From: Hadesarchaea archaeon
GTDB taxonomy: Archaea; Hadarchaeota; Hadarchaeia; Hadarchaeales; Hadarchaeaceae
Direction of reading: 5' to 3'
DNA: 22,284 bases
Assembly: GCA_030601665.1 (NCBI GenBank)
Contig: JAUWBP010000005.1
Location: forward strand, 1-22,284
In this document: piece by piece, positions 1 to 5,763 of the stretch
Layout of the letters: the number at the start of each line of letters is the position of its first letter
Position numbering within the stretch: position 1 is the first letter of the stretch
The notes under the pieces: generated by a model
What the model saw: only the letters and a program-made list of their open reading frames with translations
Told to the model about the DNA's origin: nothing
The model's database searches: none
Translations under genes and position numbers: made by a program

Positions 1-861
1 CTGCCCAAGACTGCGGAGCGCGACTATATCCCAACCCTCGGCGAGATCAAGGAGATTCACGACGCCGCGGACATTCGGGACAAGGCGGTGATAATTCTCG
101 CGCTGCAGACAGGCATGGCGCCAGTCGACATCGTAAATCTGACGCGCGGGGACTTTGAGCAGGCGCTAAAACACGATGAGTTTCCACAGCCGCTCGGATG
201 GCTTCAGCGCCACAAATCCCGCATGGAGTTCCACCCCTTCTTGTTCAGGGACTCCGCCGTTGCCCTGAAACTATATCTCCAGAACCGCAAGGACGATTCT
301 CCCTACTTGTTCGTGGATCGTTCGGGCAGACCGTTCTCGGAGCGCAACGTAAACGATATTTTCACGAAGGCTGCGGAGCGTGCGGGGATCGAGGTGCCGG
401 AAGGGAAGCGCCTGCGCGTTTACTGCCTGCGCTCGGTATTCGAGACGCAGATGGGGAACGCCGGGATGCCCCAAACTTGGATAGACATGATGATGGGCCA
501 CAAGGTAGGGGGATCACGCGGCAAATACACCAAGCCCCCCGAAGCGGACTGGCTCGAAAAGGCGCGGAAGGCGGAGCAGTTCATATCTATCTCGCGGGTG
601 CGGAACATGGACGTTCTTCGAGAAAAGATTAACACGGCGCGACAGGGGGACATGCTGGAACTGATAATAGTGCTTGAAAAGGAACTCGGGCGCGAAACGA
701 TGAAGCGCCTCGCGGAAGGTTATCTTATCCTGAAACCGATGATAAAATACGACGAAGAGGACCTACTCCCACCGGAATATGTCATGGCTGGCGTATTTGA
801 CGAGTATCTGGCGCTCCGCAAACGGAGAGGTCGAAGGAAATTTACGACAGGGCGGGCTTGA
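1..861 (+). CDS. Tyrosine recombinase (integrase), 5'-truncated by window edge
   Basis: The frame is open from base 1, so the N-terminal core-binding domain lies outside the window; about 286 codons are visible. The catalytic domain is recognisable: a TGMAPVDIVNL box (nt 109-141), a beta-hairpin HKSRM that could hold the catalytic Lys, YCLRSVFET (nt 421-447) as the HxxR box, MGHK (nt 493-504) and the nucleophile Tyr in GKYTKP (about nt 523-540). Two positions depart from the family consensus: Arg I of the usual TGxRxxE box is Ala here, and the His of HxLR is Tyr. The C-terminus appears frameshifted, because another frame continues in a plausible way to 929. It lies in accessory DNA ending at a tRNA 3' end, which fits an integrated element. 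Family assignment is firm; activity is doubtful. Confidence 0.85.
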   Translation: MPKTAERDYIPTLGEIKEIHDAADIRDKAVIILALQTGMAPVDIVNLTRGDFEQALKHDEFPQPLGWLQRHKSRMEFHPFLFRDSAVALKLYLQNRKDDSPYLFVDRSGRPFSERNVNDIFTKAAERAGIEVPEGKRLRVYCLRSVFETQMGNAGMPQTWIDMMMGHKVGGSRGKYTKPPEADWLEKARKAEQFISISRVRNMDVLREKINTARQGDMLELIIVLEKELGRETMKRLAEGYLILKPMIKYDEEDLLPPEYVMAGVFDEYLALRKRRGRRKFTTGRA

Positions 862-929
862 AGGTTCTCGTGCAAAGGCGCGCGAAAATCGACGAGGTTG
901 TTGAAGCCAGGATGATGAACTTATTGTAA
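801..929 (+). pseudogene. Out-of-frame C-terminal continuation of the recombinase
   Basis: A frame different from the recombinase frame is open from 801 to the TAA at 927-929. From about 828 it encodes a protein-like segment (SKEIYDRAGLKVLV, then a KIDEVVEAR helix). The recombinase frame instead ends in the basic, unstructured stretch RKRRGRRKFTTGRA. The simplest reading is an indel near 815-830, by decay or sequencing error, that cut off the original C-terminal helix. Support comes from a diverged copy of the same motif about 260 bp downstream (IYDGAGLRVL). Confidence 0.5.
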
Positions 930-1137
930 AGTCTTTTATCTTCTCAGAACATGTTCCAATGGTGAAATCTATGATGCGAAAGAAGAAAAAGCCGAAGAAG
1001 AAAAAGCCTTGCTAATCTGCTTGGTTTTTGGCGCGTTTTTGCCGCCGAGTTCTGAGGTCAATCTTGGCGGCACTTACGATTTCAGTCCGGAACGGTTGAA
1101 GCGGATTTACGATGGCGCCGGGTTGAGGGTTTTATAA
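919..1137 (+). pseudogene. Decayed recombinase C-terminal fragment (second copy)
   Basis: This frame is open between TGA 916-918 and TAA 1135-1137 but has no ATG or GTG start. Its end, ERLKRIYDGAGLRVL (about 1090-1134), parallels ERSKEIYDRAGLKVL at 822-866, and the underlying DNA is visibly similar as well. Upstream is a Lys/Glu-rich segment and then LPPSSEVNLGG. I read it as the tail of a second, largely deleted recombinase copy. The function claim rests only on this internal similarity. It fills most of the gap between the recombinase and the small genes to its right. Confidence 0.4.
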
Positions 1138-1151
1138 GGCTTTTCCACAAT

Positions 1152-1280
1152 ATGGACAAATTTTCATTGAAGTCCTCTTTACAGATAAAAAAAGAAAAAA
1201 GAAAAAAGGCTAGGCCGCGAGCGAGGTCGGCCGCCAAACACCAACTAATCATCGAAATCGTGGGCAAGTCCGGCCCGTGA
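1152..1280 (+). CDS. Small basic ORF (42 aa), unknown
   Basis: An ATG ORF rich in Lys and Arg (IKKEKRKKARPRARSAAK in the middle) ends in IIEIVGKSGP and a TGA just upstream of the RHH promoter. A TATA-like TTTATAAGG lies at 1131-1139, only about 15 bp before the ATG, and no Shine-Dalgarno sequence is seen. The composition would suit a nucleic-acid-binding peptide, but the A-rich tract (1187-1207) could equally give this composition by chance. No family is recognised. Treat it as a candidate only. Confidence 0.2.
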   Translation: MDKFSLKSSLQIKKEKRKKARPRARSAAKHQLIIEIVGKSGP

Positions 1281-1281
1281 T

Positions 1282-1303
1282 ACCTTTATAAGGTTATACG
1301 TAT
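1282..1303 (+). promoter_or_regulatory. Promoter with palindromic operator-like sites for the RHH pair
   Basis: The TATA box CTTTATAAGG (1284-1293) sits inside the inverted repeat ACCTT-TAT-AAGGT (1282-1294), followed at once by the 8-bp palindrome ATACGTAT (1296-1303). The start codon of the first RHH gene is at 1324 with a GGGGG Shine-Dalgarno at 1313-1317. RHH dimers bind short palindromes and often autorepress, so these are inferred operators. Confidence 0.5.
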
Positions 1304-1323
1304 ATCTCCGTAGGGGGACATGG

Positions 1324-1485
1324 TTGGGCAAGAAGGTGAAAGTGACCTTGTATATTGATAATCAAGTAGTGCGTGCTGCTAAAGAGGCGGGGTTAAACCT
1401 TTCCAAAATCTCCGAGAACACCCTCAAGGAGGCAATCGCGAGGCTGAAGGGTGTGCGTAGGTATGCGCAGAAAAAAGGCCGTTAA
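1324..1485 (+). CDS. Ribbon-helix-helix (CcdA/CopG-like) DNA-binding protein
   Basis: A 53-aa protein with the RHH layout: a beta strand KVKVTLYID (about 4-12), helix 1 VVRAAKEAGL, a turn with NLSKIS, helix 2 ENTLKEAIARLKG, and a basic tail RRYAQKKGR. The start is TTG at 1324, chosen for the GGGGG ribosome site 6 nt upstream; an ATG at 1320 is out of frame. This size and pattern match antitoxin-type or plasmid-copy regulators of archaeal mobile elements. No toxin gene is seen beside it. It overlaps by 23 nt a second, paralogous RHH gene, so the two are probably co-translated. The fold call is good; the antitoxin role is inference. Confidence 0.65.
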   Translation: MGKKVKVTLYIDNQVVRAAKEAGLNLSKISENTLKEAIARLKGVRRYAQKKGR

Positions 1486-1777
1486 TCTCTATCTCAATGA
1501 GGCCGTGTGCAGGGAGGCGAAGGAAGTGGGCCTTAATTTATCAATCATTGCCCAAAATGCCGTAAAAGAGGCAATAAACAGGCTAAAGGGCGCTGGTTGC
1601 CAAAATGCCGCAAACGTGGTGGTGCGGGGGACGGGATTTGAACCCGCGAACCCCTACGGGACCAGCCCCTCAAGCTGGCACCTTTGGTCGGCCGTTTGGA
1701 CCTTTGACCAGACTCGGCCACCCCCGCGCCAAAAAATTATATGTTACAAAGGTTTTAAGCTTCTCAAAGTTTCTTAA
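1463..1777 (+). CDS. Second RHH protein, C-terminus running into antisense tRNA-Leu
   Basis: From the ATG at 1463 the frame encodes a paralogue of the preceding RHH protein: strand KAVNLYLNE, helix 1 AVCREAKEVGL, NLSIIA, helix 2 QNAVKEAINRLKG. After about residue 52 the frame has no stop of its own and crosses the whole tRNA-Leu gene in antisense, ending at 1777 past the end of rpoD. The residues beyond about 1620 are therefore tRNA-derived and unlikely to be native. This is what a gene cut at an integration junction looks like. The RHH part may still be functional. It overlaps the upstream RHH gene (stop 1485). Confidence 0.5.
   Translation: MRRKKAVNLYLNEAVCREAKEVGLNLSIIAQNAVKEAINRLKGAGCQNAANVVVRGTGFEPANPYGTSPSSWHLWSAVWTFDQTRPPPRQKIICYKGFKLLKVS
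1623..1727 (-). tRNA. tRNA-Leu (anticodon GAG) with D-arm intron; encoded CCA at 1620-1622
   Basis: The acceptor strands GCGGGGG (1727-1721) and CCCCCGC (1630-1624) pair perfectly, with discriminator A and an encoded CCA. The anticodon arm is CCAGC-TTGAGGG-GCTGG with anticodon GAG (Leu, CUC codons). There is a long class II variable arm and a T-arm GCGGG-TTCAAAT-CCCGT. The gene is 105 nt, 20 nt more than a usual tRNA-Leu; the excess is an intron at 1684-1703. It follows rpoD, as in many euryarchaeal genomes, and its 3' end borders the accessory region. Confidence 0.92.
1684..1703 (-). other. 20-nt tRNA intron in a bulge-helix-bulge motif, D-arm of tRNA-Leu
   Basis: On the minus strand the order is GGUC (1709-1706), bulge AAA (1705-1703), GGUC (1702-1699), loop CAAAC, GGCC (1693-1690), GACC (1689-1686), bulge AAA (1685-1683). 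The central 4-bp helix GGUC/GACC lies between two 3-nt bulges on opposite strands, the canonical archaeal splicing-endonuclease substrate. Cutting after the second base of each bulge removes exactly 20 nt. It restores a normal D-arm reading GGUCAAAGGUG before the anticodon stem. The site is about position 21/22 of the tRNA. The outer helix is weak. Confidence 0.85.
1751..1760 (-). promoter_or_regulatory. TATA box for tRNA-Leu
   Basis: The minus strand reads GCTTAAAACC 24-33 nt upstream of the tRNA-Leu 5' end (1727), at the right distance for an archaeal TATA box. It lies immediately downstream of the rpoD stop codon. Confidence 0.45.
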
Positions 1778-2552
1778 CTTGCTTCGAGAATTCATCGAGC
1801 TTGTCCCCGAGGAGCCCCATCGCCTTGAGGAGAATCTGTTCGGGTGGCATGCCTCCCGCCGACTCGATGCGGAAGATGAACTTCGTGGGGTCGCTCCCTA
1901 TCCGGATCGCTTTGGGCTGGCAGACATCGGCGCAGCCCCTGCACATCGTGCATAGCGTTATATCGGTGATTTTTGGCTTTCCCTCGACGAGCTCGATGAT
2001 GTTGACCGGGCATGCCTTGACGCAGTCACCACACCCATCGCACGCTTTCTCGTCGAGCTCGAACACCGGCATGTACTTGTACGCGATTACCCCAGGTTGC
2101 CACTTGGCGTGCTCCTTGCCAGGCCCCAAACGCGCAATTGCGGTCAGCTCGAGGCGCTGCCCCCTTTCGAGCTTTATGATTGGGACCGAGCCGCTCACTG
2201 GCACGACTTCCTCATCGGTCGACTTCAGGTCACCGCTGAGTACGGTCGCAGGTCCCTCGCGCTTTAGGGTGAGGCTCACGCTGCACTTCGGGCAACGTCC
2301 TTCGCGGCAGCCGCACTCGCCAGGGAATGCATAACCCTTTAGTGGGGTGCGGAGGGGGATCAAAGCGAGCCGGTGGGATAGGATCTCGTCGTACACCGCA
2401 GAGTCGTTCACTTTGAACTCCACCTCGTCGATCGCCATCACGGGGACCTCGCGCATTGCTGCCCTGCGGAGGGCGTTGGCGAAGGCGGGGGTGGAGTCGG
2501 AGAGCATGAGCTCCACTTCGTTTCCTTCAAGTTTTCTAATCTCGACCTGCAT
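1764..2552 (-). CDS. rpoD: DNA-directed RNA polymerase subunit D (Rpo3), ferredoxin-like domain with 8 Cys
   Basis: This is the archaeal homologue of bacterial alpha/Rpb3; it dimerises with subunit L to start RNA polymerase assembly. The N-terminal dimerisation signature is FANALRRAAMREVP, with the insert domain in the middle. A CGC..CPKC cluster (Cys about 80, 82, 87, 90) may bind metal. Domain 3 carries two complete CxxCxxCxxxC sets (Cys 171/174/177/181 and 201/204/207/211), enough for two [4Fe-4S] clusters; many lineages have lost one or both. The start ATG at 2552 (262 aa) is preferred to the upstream in-frame codon at 2573 because MQVEIRKLEG matches the family start and GGTGGT lies just before it. 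It follows rps11 but has its own TATA box. Confidence 0.96.
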   Translation of the reverse strand: MQVEIRKLEGNEVELMLSDSTPAFANALRRAAMREVPVMAIDEVEFKVNDSAVYDEILSHRLALIPLRTPLKGYAFPGECGCREGRCPKCSVSLTLKREGPATVLSGDLKSTDEEVVPVSGSVPIIKLERGQRLELTAIARLGPGKEHAKWQPGVIAYKYMPVFELDEKACDGCGDCVKACPVNIIELVEGKPKITDITLCTMCRGCADVCQPKAIRIGSDPTKFIFRIESAGGMPPEQILLKAMGLLGDKLDEFSKQVKKL

Positions 2553-2590
2553 CGGACCACCGAATTCTAACAACGATAGGGCTGGGTTCG

Positions 2591-2601
2591 CTTAAATATT
2601 T
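2591..2601 (-). promoter_or_regulatory. TATA box upstream of rpoD
   Basis: The AT-only core AAATATTTAAG (minus strand) lies about 40 nt upstream of the rpoD ATG in the 98-nt gap after rps11. Transcription would start near 2566 and give a very short leader. This suggests rpoD is not wholly dependent on read-through from rps13-rps4-rps11. Confidence 0.5.
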
Positions 2602-2650
2602 CTTTTTTGGGACCCCTTAAGAAGAAACGCAAAGGGCATCCAAAAAGGAG

Positions 2651-3040
2651 CTATACGCGGCGCCCTCTCCTCCCCCCACGACGACGACAACCGTCATGTG
2701 GAGTCGGCGTGGTGTCCTCAATTCGCCCGATTCTTAAGCCGGCCCGCGCTAGCGCCCGAATTGCAGCCTGTGCCCCTGACCCTGGACTCCTTGACTCGCC
2801 TCCTCCTGGCGCACGCACTTTAATGTGAATGCCTGTGAAGCCCTTATCCATCGCCTCCTCGGCCGCGCGCATCGCAGCCTGCATCGCCGCGTAGGGTGAG
2901 GACTCCTCGCGGTCGGCCTTCACGATCATACCTCCTGACCAGCGGGCCACGGTCTCGGCCCCGGTGAGGTCGGTGATGTGAATGATGGTGTTGTTGAAGG
3001 ATGAGTAAATGTGAGCGACTCCCCACTTTCCTTCGGTCAT
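2651..3040 (-). CDS. rps11: 30S ribosomal protein S11
   Basis: A small-subunit platform protein that contacts 16S rRNA near the mRNA exit. The 129-aa product has the family core: GVAHIYSSFNNTIIHITDLTG near the N-terminus, KADREESSPYAAMQAA, GIHIKVRAPGG, and the conserved basic end DTTPTPHDGCRRRGGRRGRRV. The ATG overlaps the rps4 stop as ATGA, implying translational coupling. Length is normal for archaea. Confidence 0.97.
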   Translation of the reverse strand: MTEGKWGVAHIYSSFNNTIIHITDLTGAETVARWSGGMIVKADREESSPYAAMQAAMRAAEEAMDKGFTGIHIKVRAPGGGESRSPGSGAQAAIRALARAGLRIGRIEDTTPTPHDGCRRRGGRRGRRV

Positions 3041-3624
3041 GTTGCCTCCTCCTTCGGCTTCTCAGCCGCTTTTTCGGTTTTCTCGGGTTGCGCTTTAGCT
3101 TTCTCCTCGGTGCCGGGCTTGGCTGCCGGGGCTTCGGGTTGGGGCTGCACTTTGAGGGACGAGCCCTCCGCGTACCCGATCGTGCCCTCCTCCTCGAGAG
3201 GGACCAAGTAGCTCGGCACCATGACTTGCCTACCGGCGATGACTATGTGGCCGTGGAGCACGAGTTGTCGAGCCTGAGGTGGAGTCTTGGCCAACTCTTT
3301 CCGATGAATGAGCGTTTGGAGGCGGCGCTCGAGCAGATTCTCGACGTTCAAGCCGAGCACGTCATCCAGTATCGCATCCTCGCCCACGAGCCCAAGGCGG
3401 CGGAGGCGCGATAGAAGTTGTTTGGACTCGAGTTCCGCTTGGGGGCCAGAGGCGGCGAGCAATTGTCGGGCCTGTCGCCTGAAGTTTCGGAGCAGGGTCT
3501 CGGTCCGCCATACCTCTTCCTTTCGGCGAAGCCCGTATTTATTAAGGAGTTTGTCCTCGGCATCCATCCGCTCCTTCTCCCAAGGATGCGCGGGCCTGAG
3601 GTATTTCTTACGCTGACGCTTCAT
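3037..3624 (-). CDS. rps4: 30S ribosomal protein S4 with charged C-terminal tail
   Basis: A primary 16S rRNA-binding protein of the small subunit. It opens with the archaeal S4 start (RKKYLRPAHPWEKERMDAEDKLLNKYGLR), followed by the S4 RNA-binding domain ERRLQTLIHRKELAKTPPQARQLVLHGHIVI. After about residue 165 the protein becomes a low-complexity Ala/Pro/Lys/Glu tail of about 30 residues (KPGTEEKAKAQPEKTEKAA). It is joined by ATGA overlaps to rps13 upstream and rps11 downstream. Length 195 aa, longer than minimal archaeal S4 because of the tail. Confidence 0.96.
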   Translation of the reverse strand: MKRQRKKYLRPAHPWEKERMDAEDKLLNKYGLRRKEEVWRTETLLRNFRRQARQLLAASGPQAELESKQLLSRLRRLGLVGEDAILDDVLGLNVENLLERRLQTLIHRKELAKTPPQARQLVLHGHIVIAGRQVMVPSYLVPLEEEGTIGYAEGSSLKVQPQPEAPAAKPGTEEKAKAQPEKTEKAAEKPKEEAT

Positions 3625-4178
3625 TCTTTCTTCTCCTCAACTTTTTTCTCTTCCTTCTTTTCTTTCTCCACCTTCTCCTCCTTTCGCCCTCGCCTGCCCT
3701 TCTCTGCCTTCGCGGTCTCTTCGCGGATTCGGATATCTTTTCGCTTCACTCCTACCACCAAGCCCTTTCGACCGGTCGTGCGGGTGCGCTGCCCTCTCAC
3801 AGACAGGCCAAGTTCATGTCTAATGCCTCGACGACTTCGGATTCGGCGCTCGCGCCCGATGTCGGCGCGTACAGTCATAGCCACATCCGCGCCGATTAGA
3901 TGGAGATCCTTTCCCGTTTCGTAGTCCTTTCGCCGGCTCAGCATCCAGCTTGGGATTCCGTGCTCGACCGGGTTGTGGAGAACTTTTTCTAGGCGGGCAA
4001 CCTGTTCTTTATCCAAGCTCCCGAGCTTTACGAAGTGGTCCACATCTGCAGCGTAGGCAACGGCCCGGGCGAAGTTCAGGTTTACGCCTTTTAGGTCAGC
4101 TAGCGCTAGCTGGACGCGCTTCTCGCCCGTGAGGTCCTTTCCCGCCAAGCGCACGAGGTGCTTGAATTCATCTGGCAT
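3621..4178 (-). CDS. rps13: 30S ribosomal protein S13 with Lys/Glu-rich tail
   Basis: A small-subunit head protein that contacts the P-site tRNA and L5 (bridge B1b). The start ATG at 4178 gives MPDEFKHLVRLAGKDL, the usual archaeal beginning. A longer in-frame start at 4295 would read through the tRNA-Ser gene and is rejected. The core includes ARAVAYAADVD, VEHGIPSWMLSRRKDYETG and the basic RRIRSRRGIRHELGLSVRGQRTRTTGRKG signature. The last 30 or so residues are almost all Lys, Glu and Arg. 185 aa. It sits 62 nt downstream of the tRNA-Ser CCA and may be co-transcribed with it. Confidence 0.95.
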   Translation of the reverse strand: MPDEFKHLVRLAGKDLTGEKRVQLALADLKGVNLNFARAVAYAADVDHFVKLGSLDKEQVARLEKVLHNPVEHGIPSWMLSRRKDYETGKDLHLIGADVAMTVRADIGRERRIRSRRGIRHELGLSVRGQRTRTTGRKGLVVGVKRKDIRIREETAKAEKGRRGRKEEKVEKEKKEEKKVEEKKE

Positions 4179-4242
4179 TCGAATCGCCAACCTAGTCTTT
4201 CTTGAATTTGTCAAGGCGCCTATTAAGTCGTTCGAAAGGTGG

Positions 4243-4327
4243 CGCCGGGGAGGGGATTCGAACCCCTGAGGCCCAAAGGACCACGAGCTCTCCAAGCTCG
4301 CGCCTTACCTGGCTAGGCTACCCCGGC
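4243..4327 (-). tRNA. tRNA-Ser (anticodon GGA), encoded CCA at 4240-4242
   Basis: The 85-nt class II tRNA has acceptor GCCGGGG (4327-4321) paired with CCCCGGC (4250-4244), discriminator G and an encoded CCA. The anticodon arm is CGAGC-TTGGAGA-GCTCG, giving anticodon GGA (Ser, UCC/UCU). It has a long variable arm and a T-arm AGGGG-TTCGAAT-CCCCT. No intron. It precedes rps13, an arrangement common in euryarchaea. Confidence 0.95.
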
Positions 4328-4350
4328 TCAAATCTAACTCTAGCTTTTTG

Positions 4351-4360
4351 AGTTATATCC
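4351..4360 (-). promoter_or_regulatory. TATA box for tRNA-Ser (and possibly rps13-rps4-rps11)
   Basis: The minus strand reads GGATATAACT 24-33 nt upstream of the tRNA-Ser 5' end, a standard archaeal promoter position. Confidence 0.55.
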
Positions 4361-4406
4361 GCTTTCACTGAGAAGTTAACGTGATTGCCAAGTTAATTAG
4401 TTTCGA

Positions 4407-5393
4407 TTATTTCCACTTCCGCGGGTATGTGCCCGGTGACATCACGACGCGCTCGGGCTTCGCGACGATCCCGTGATCGGCATCAAAAATCTGCTTTGAG
4501 GTCATGGTCGCACGGGCCAGCGAGATGAGCTCACCCTTCAGCGTCATCAGCGCCACGAGATTATCAAGCGAGACCCCTGTTTCAATCGTGAGCACTCCGG
4601 GAGCTGCGAGGCTAGCGCCGTGGCAAAGCGCATCGACAGCCCCATCTCTAACGACAAGTTTGGGCAGGTGTTCAACTGTGGCCTCCACAGGCAAAATGAC
4701 TTTGCGCAGGTGACTTTCATCGCCCTCCTCCCGCCAGAAGGCGTAGGCGTCTGCAAGCCCATGTAGTTTGGTCAGAGTGCCATCCTCGTGAAAAGGTCCC
4801 GTCCGCGTCCGGCGAAGCTCGCGCATGTGAGCACCGCAGCCTAGGGCCGCGCCCATGTCGAAGCAAAGCTTCCGCATGTAGGTCCCCGCCTCGCACCCCA
4901 CGCGCATGAGCACGTCCCGGCCCTCACGCTCCAAGGGCTCGATGTAGTAAATTTTCCTCGTCCGGAGCACTCGCTTCACTGCAGCTCGGAGTGGTGGGCG
5001 TTGGTAAATCTCCCCCTTGAATTCATGCAGCACCTGATCGAGGCGGTGCTGGGGCACCTCGCCATGCAAGTGCATTATGCAGATGTATTCCTTGCCCGCC
5101 GGTAGCAACGTCTGAACCATCTTGGTGGCGTCATCGAGTGCTGTCGGCAGTATCCCGGTTACCTTCGGGTCGAGGGTGCCCCCGTGCCCTGTGCGTCGAA
5201 CCTCGAGCATACGCTTTACCCAAGCGACGATTTCATGCGAGGTTGGCCCAACGGGTTTGTCGAGGTTGATGATTCCCAGGCGCAGGTGTTCACGAATTGG
5301 GCGCTTGGTGGGCTCACAGCCATGGTTGGGGTCAGTCATATCTTGAGCCCGGACTAGAACTTCACGCTTGACATCGGAAGGTAACTTGCCCAC
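4407..5393 (-). CDS. cbf5: Cbf5, tRNA/rRNA pseudouridine synthase (H/ACA RNP catalytic subunit)
   Basis: An archaeal TruB-family enzyme that isomerises uridine in rRNA guided by H/ACA RNAs with Nop10, Gar1 and L7Ae, and can also make Psi55 in tRNA. The N-terminal KLPSDVKREVLV region, then INLDKPVGPTSHEIVAWVK, then the catalytic motif GGTLDPKVTG with Asp75. QRPPLRAAVKR and GTYMRKLCFDMG follow. The C-terminal PUA domain runs from about 245 (LPKLVVRDGAVDAL) to the end (GIVAKPERVVMSPGTYPRKW). A GTG start at 5393 is chosen because conserved N-terminal residues precede the next Met. 328 aa, typical length. It follows rpl14e after 23 nt. Confidence 0.96.
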   Translation of the reverse strand: MGKLPSDVKREVLVRAQDMTDPNHGCEPTKRPIREHLRLGIINLDKPVGPTSHEIVAWVKRMLEVRRTGHGGTLDPKVTGILPTALDDATKMVQTLLPAGKEYICIMHLHGEVPQHRLDQVLHEFKGEIYQRPPLRAAVKRVLRTRKIYYIEPLEREGRDVLMRVGCEAGTYMRKLCFDMGAALGCGAHMRELRRTRTGPFHEDGTLTKLHGLADAYAFWREEGDESHLRKVILPVEATVEHLPKLVVRDGAVDALCHGASLAAPGVLTIETGVSLDNLVALMTLKGELISLARATMTSKQIFDADHGIVAKPERVVMSPGTYPRKWK

Positions 5394-5416
5394 TCAAAAC
5401 ACCCTATGACCAAACG

Positions 5417-5701
5417 TTAGGCGGTGCCTTCCTTTTGCTCGGGGGGTTTCTCCGGTGGTTTCTCTGTCTTTACCAAGCCTGCTGCCTCGAGCGCGCGTTT
5501 GGCCTCTTCATCTGGCGCACCCTTCGCGATTTCAACCCTTTGCTCGAGGGGCTCTAGGTGCGCGATGTTACATCGGCGCCGTTTAATCCCAGAGCCGCTC
5601 ACCACCACATATACGTTGTCGAGCACGTCCACTACGACGCACCGCCTGCCCGCCTCATGCCCCGCGAGCTTCACACAAACTCGACCTACATCCATCACCA
5701 T
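5417..5701 (-). CDS. rpl14e: 50S ribosomal protein L14e
   Basis: An archaeal/eukaryal-specific large-subunit protein with a KOW-like SH3 barrel (MDVGRVCVKLAGHEAGRRCVVVDV). The start ATG at 5701 is preferred over 5734 because GAAGGTG lies 5 nt upstream and family members begin at MxxxVGRVCVK. The last 20 residues or so (TEKPPEKPPEQKEG) form a charged, Pro-rich extension. 94 aa. It has its own TATA box in the gap after cmk. Confidence 0.93.
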   Translation of the reverse strand: MVMDVGRVCVKLAGHEAGRRCVVVDVLDNVYVVVSGSGIKRRRCNIAHLEPLEQRVEIAKGAPDEEAKRALEAAGLVKTEKPPEKPPEQKEGTA

Positions 5702-5735
5702 CTTAACACCTTCACTTGAATTCCTGCTCTTCAAT

Positions 5736-5752
5736 CTTTATATCTTTATACA
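5736..5752 (-). promoter_or_regulatory. Double TATA element upstream of rpl14e
   Basis: The minus strand reads TGTATAAAGATATAAAG, two overlapping TATAAAG boxes 35-51 nt before the rpl14e ATG, in the 62-nt gap after cmk. It probably starts an rpl14e-cbf5 transcript. Confidence 0.55.
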
Positions 5753-5763
5753 AAAAAGTTGCG

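Noticed and set aside
959..1015. 18-aa Lys-rich ORF (MVKSMMRKKKKPKKKKPC)
   Set aside because: Very short, made of A-rich repeats inside a decayed region; a GGTGA precedes an internal ATG but there is no other support.
1801..2334. Long plus-strand open frame opposite rpoD, and similar antisense frames opposite other ribosomal genes
   Set aside because: They are shadows produced by GC-rich codon use of well-identified minus-strand genes, with no recognisable protein features.
4179..4295. N-terminal extension of S13 starting inside tRNA-Ser
   Set aside because: The extra residues come from tRNA antisense-free DNA and the conserved S13 start MPDEFKHLV lies at 4178.
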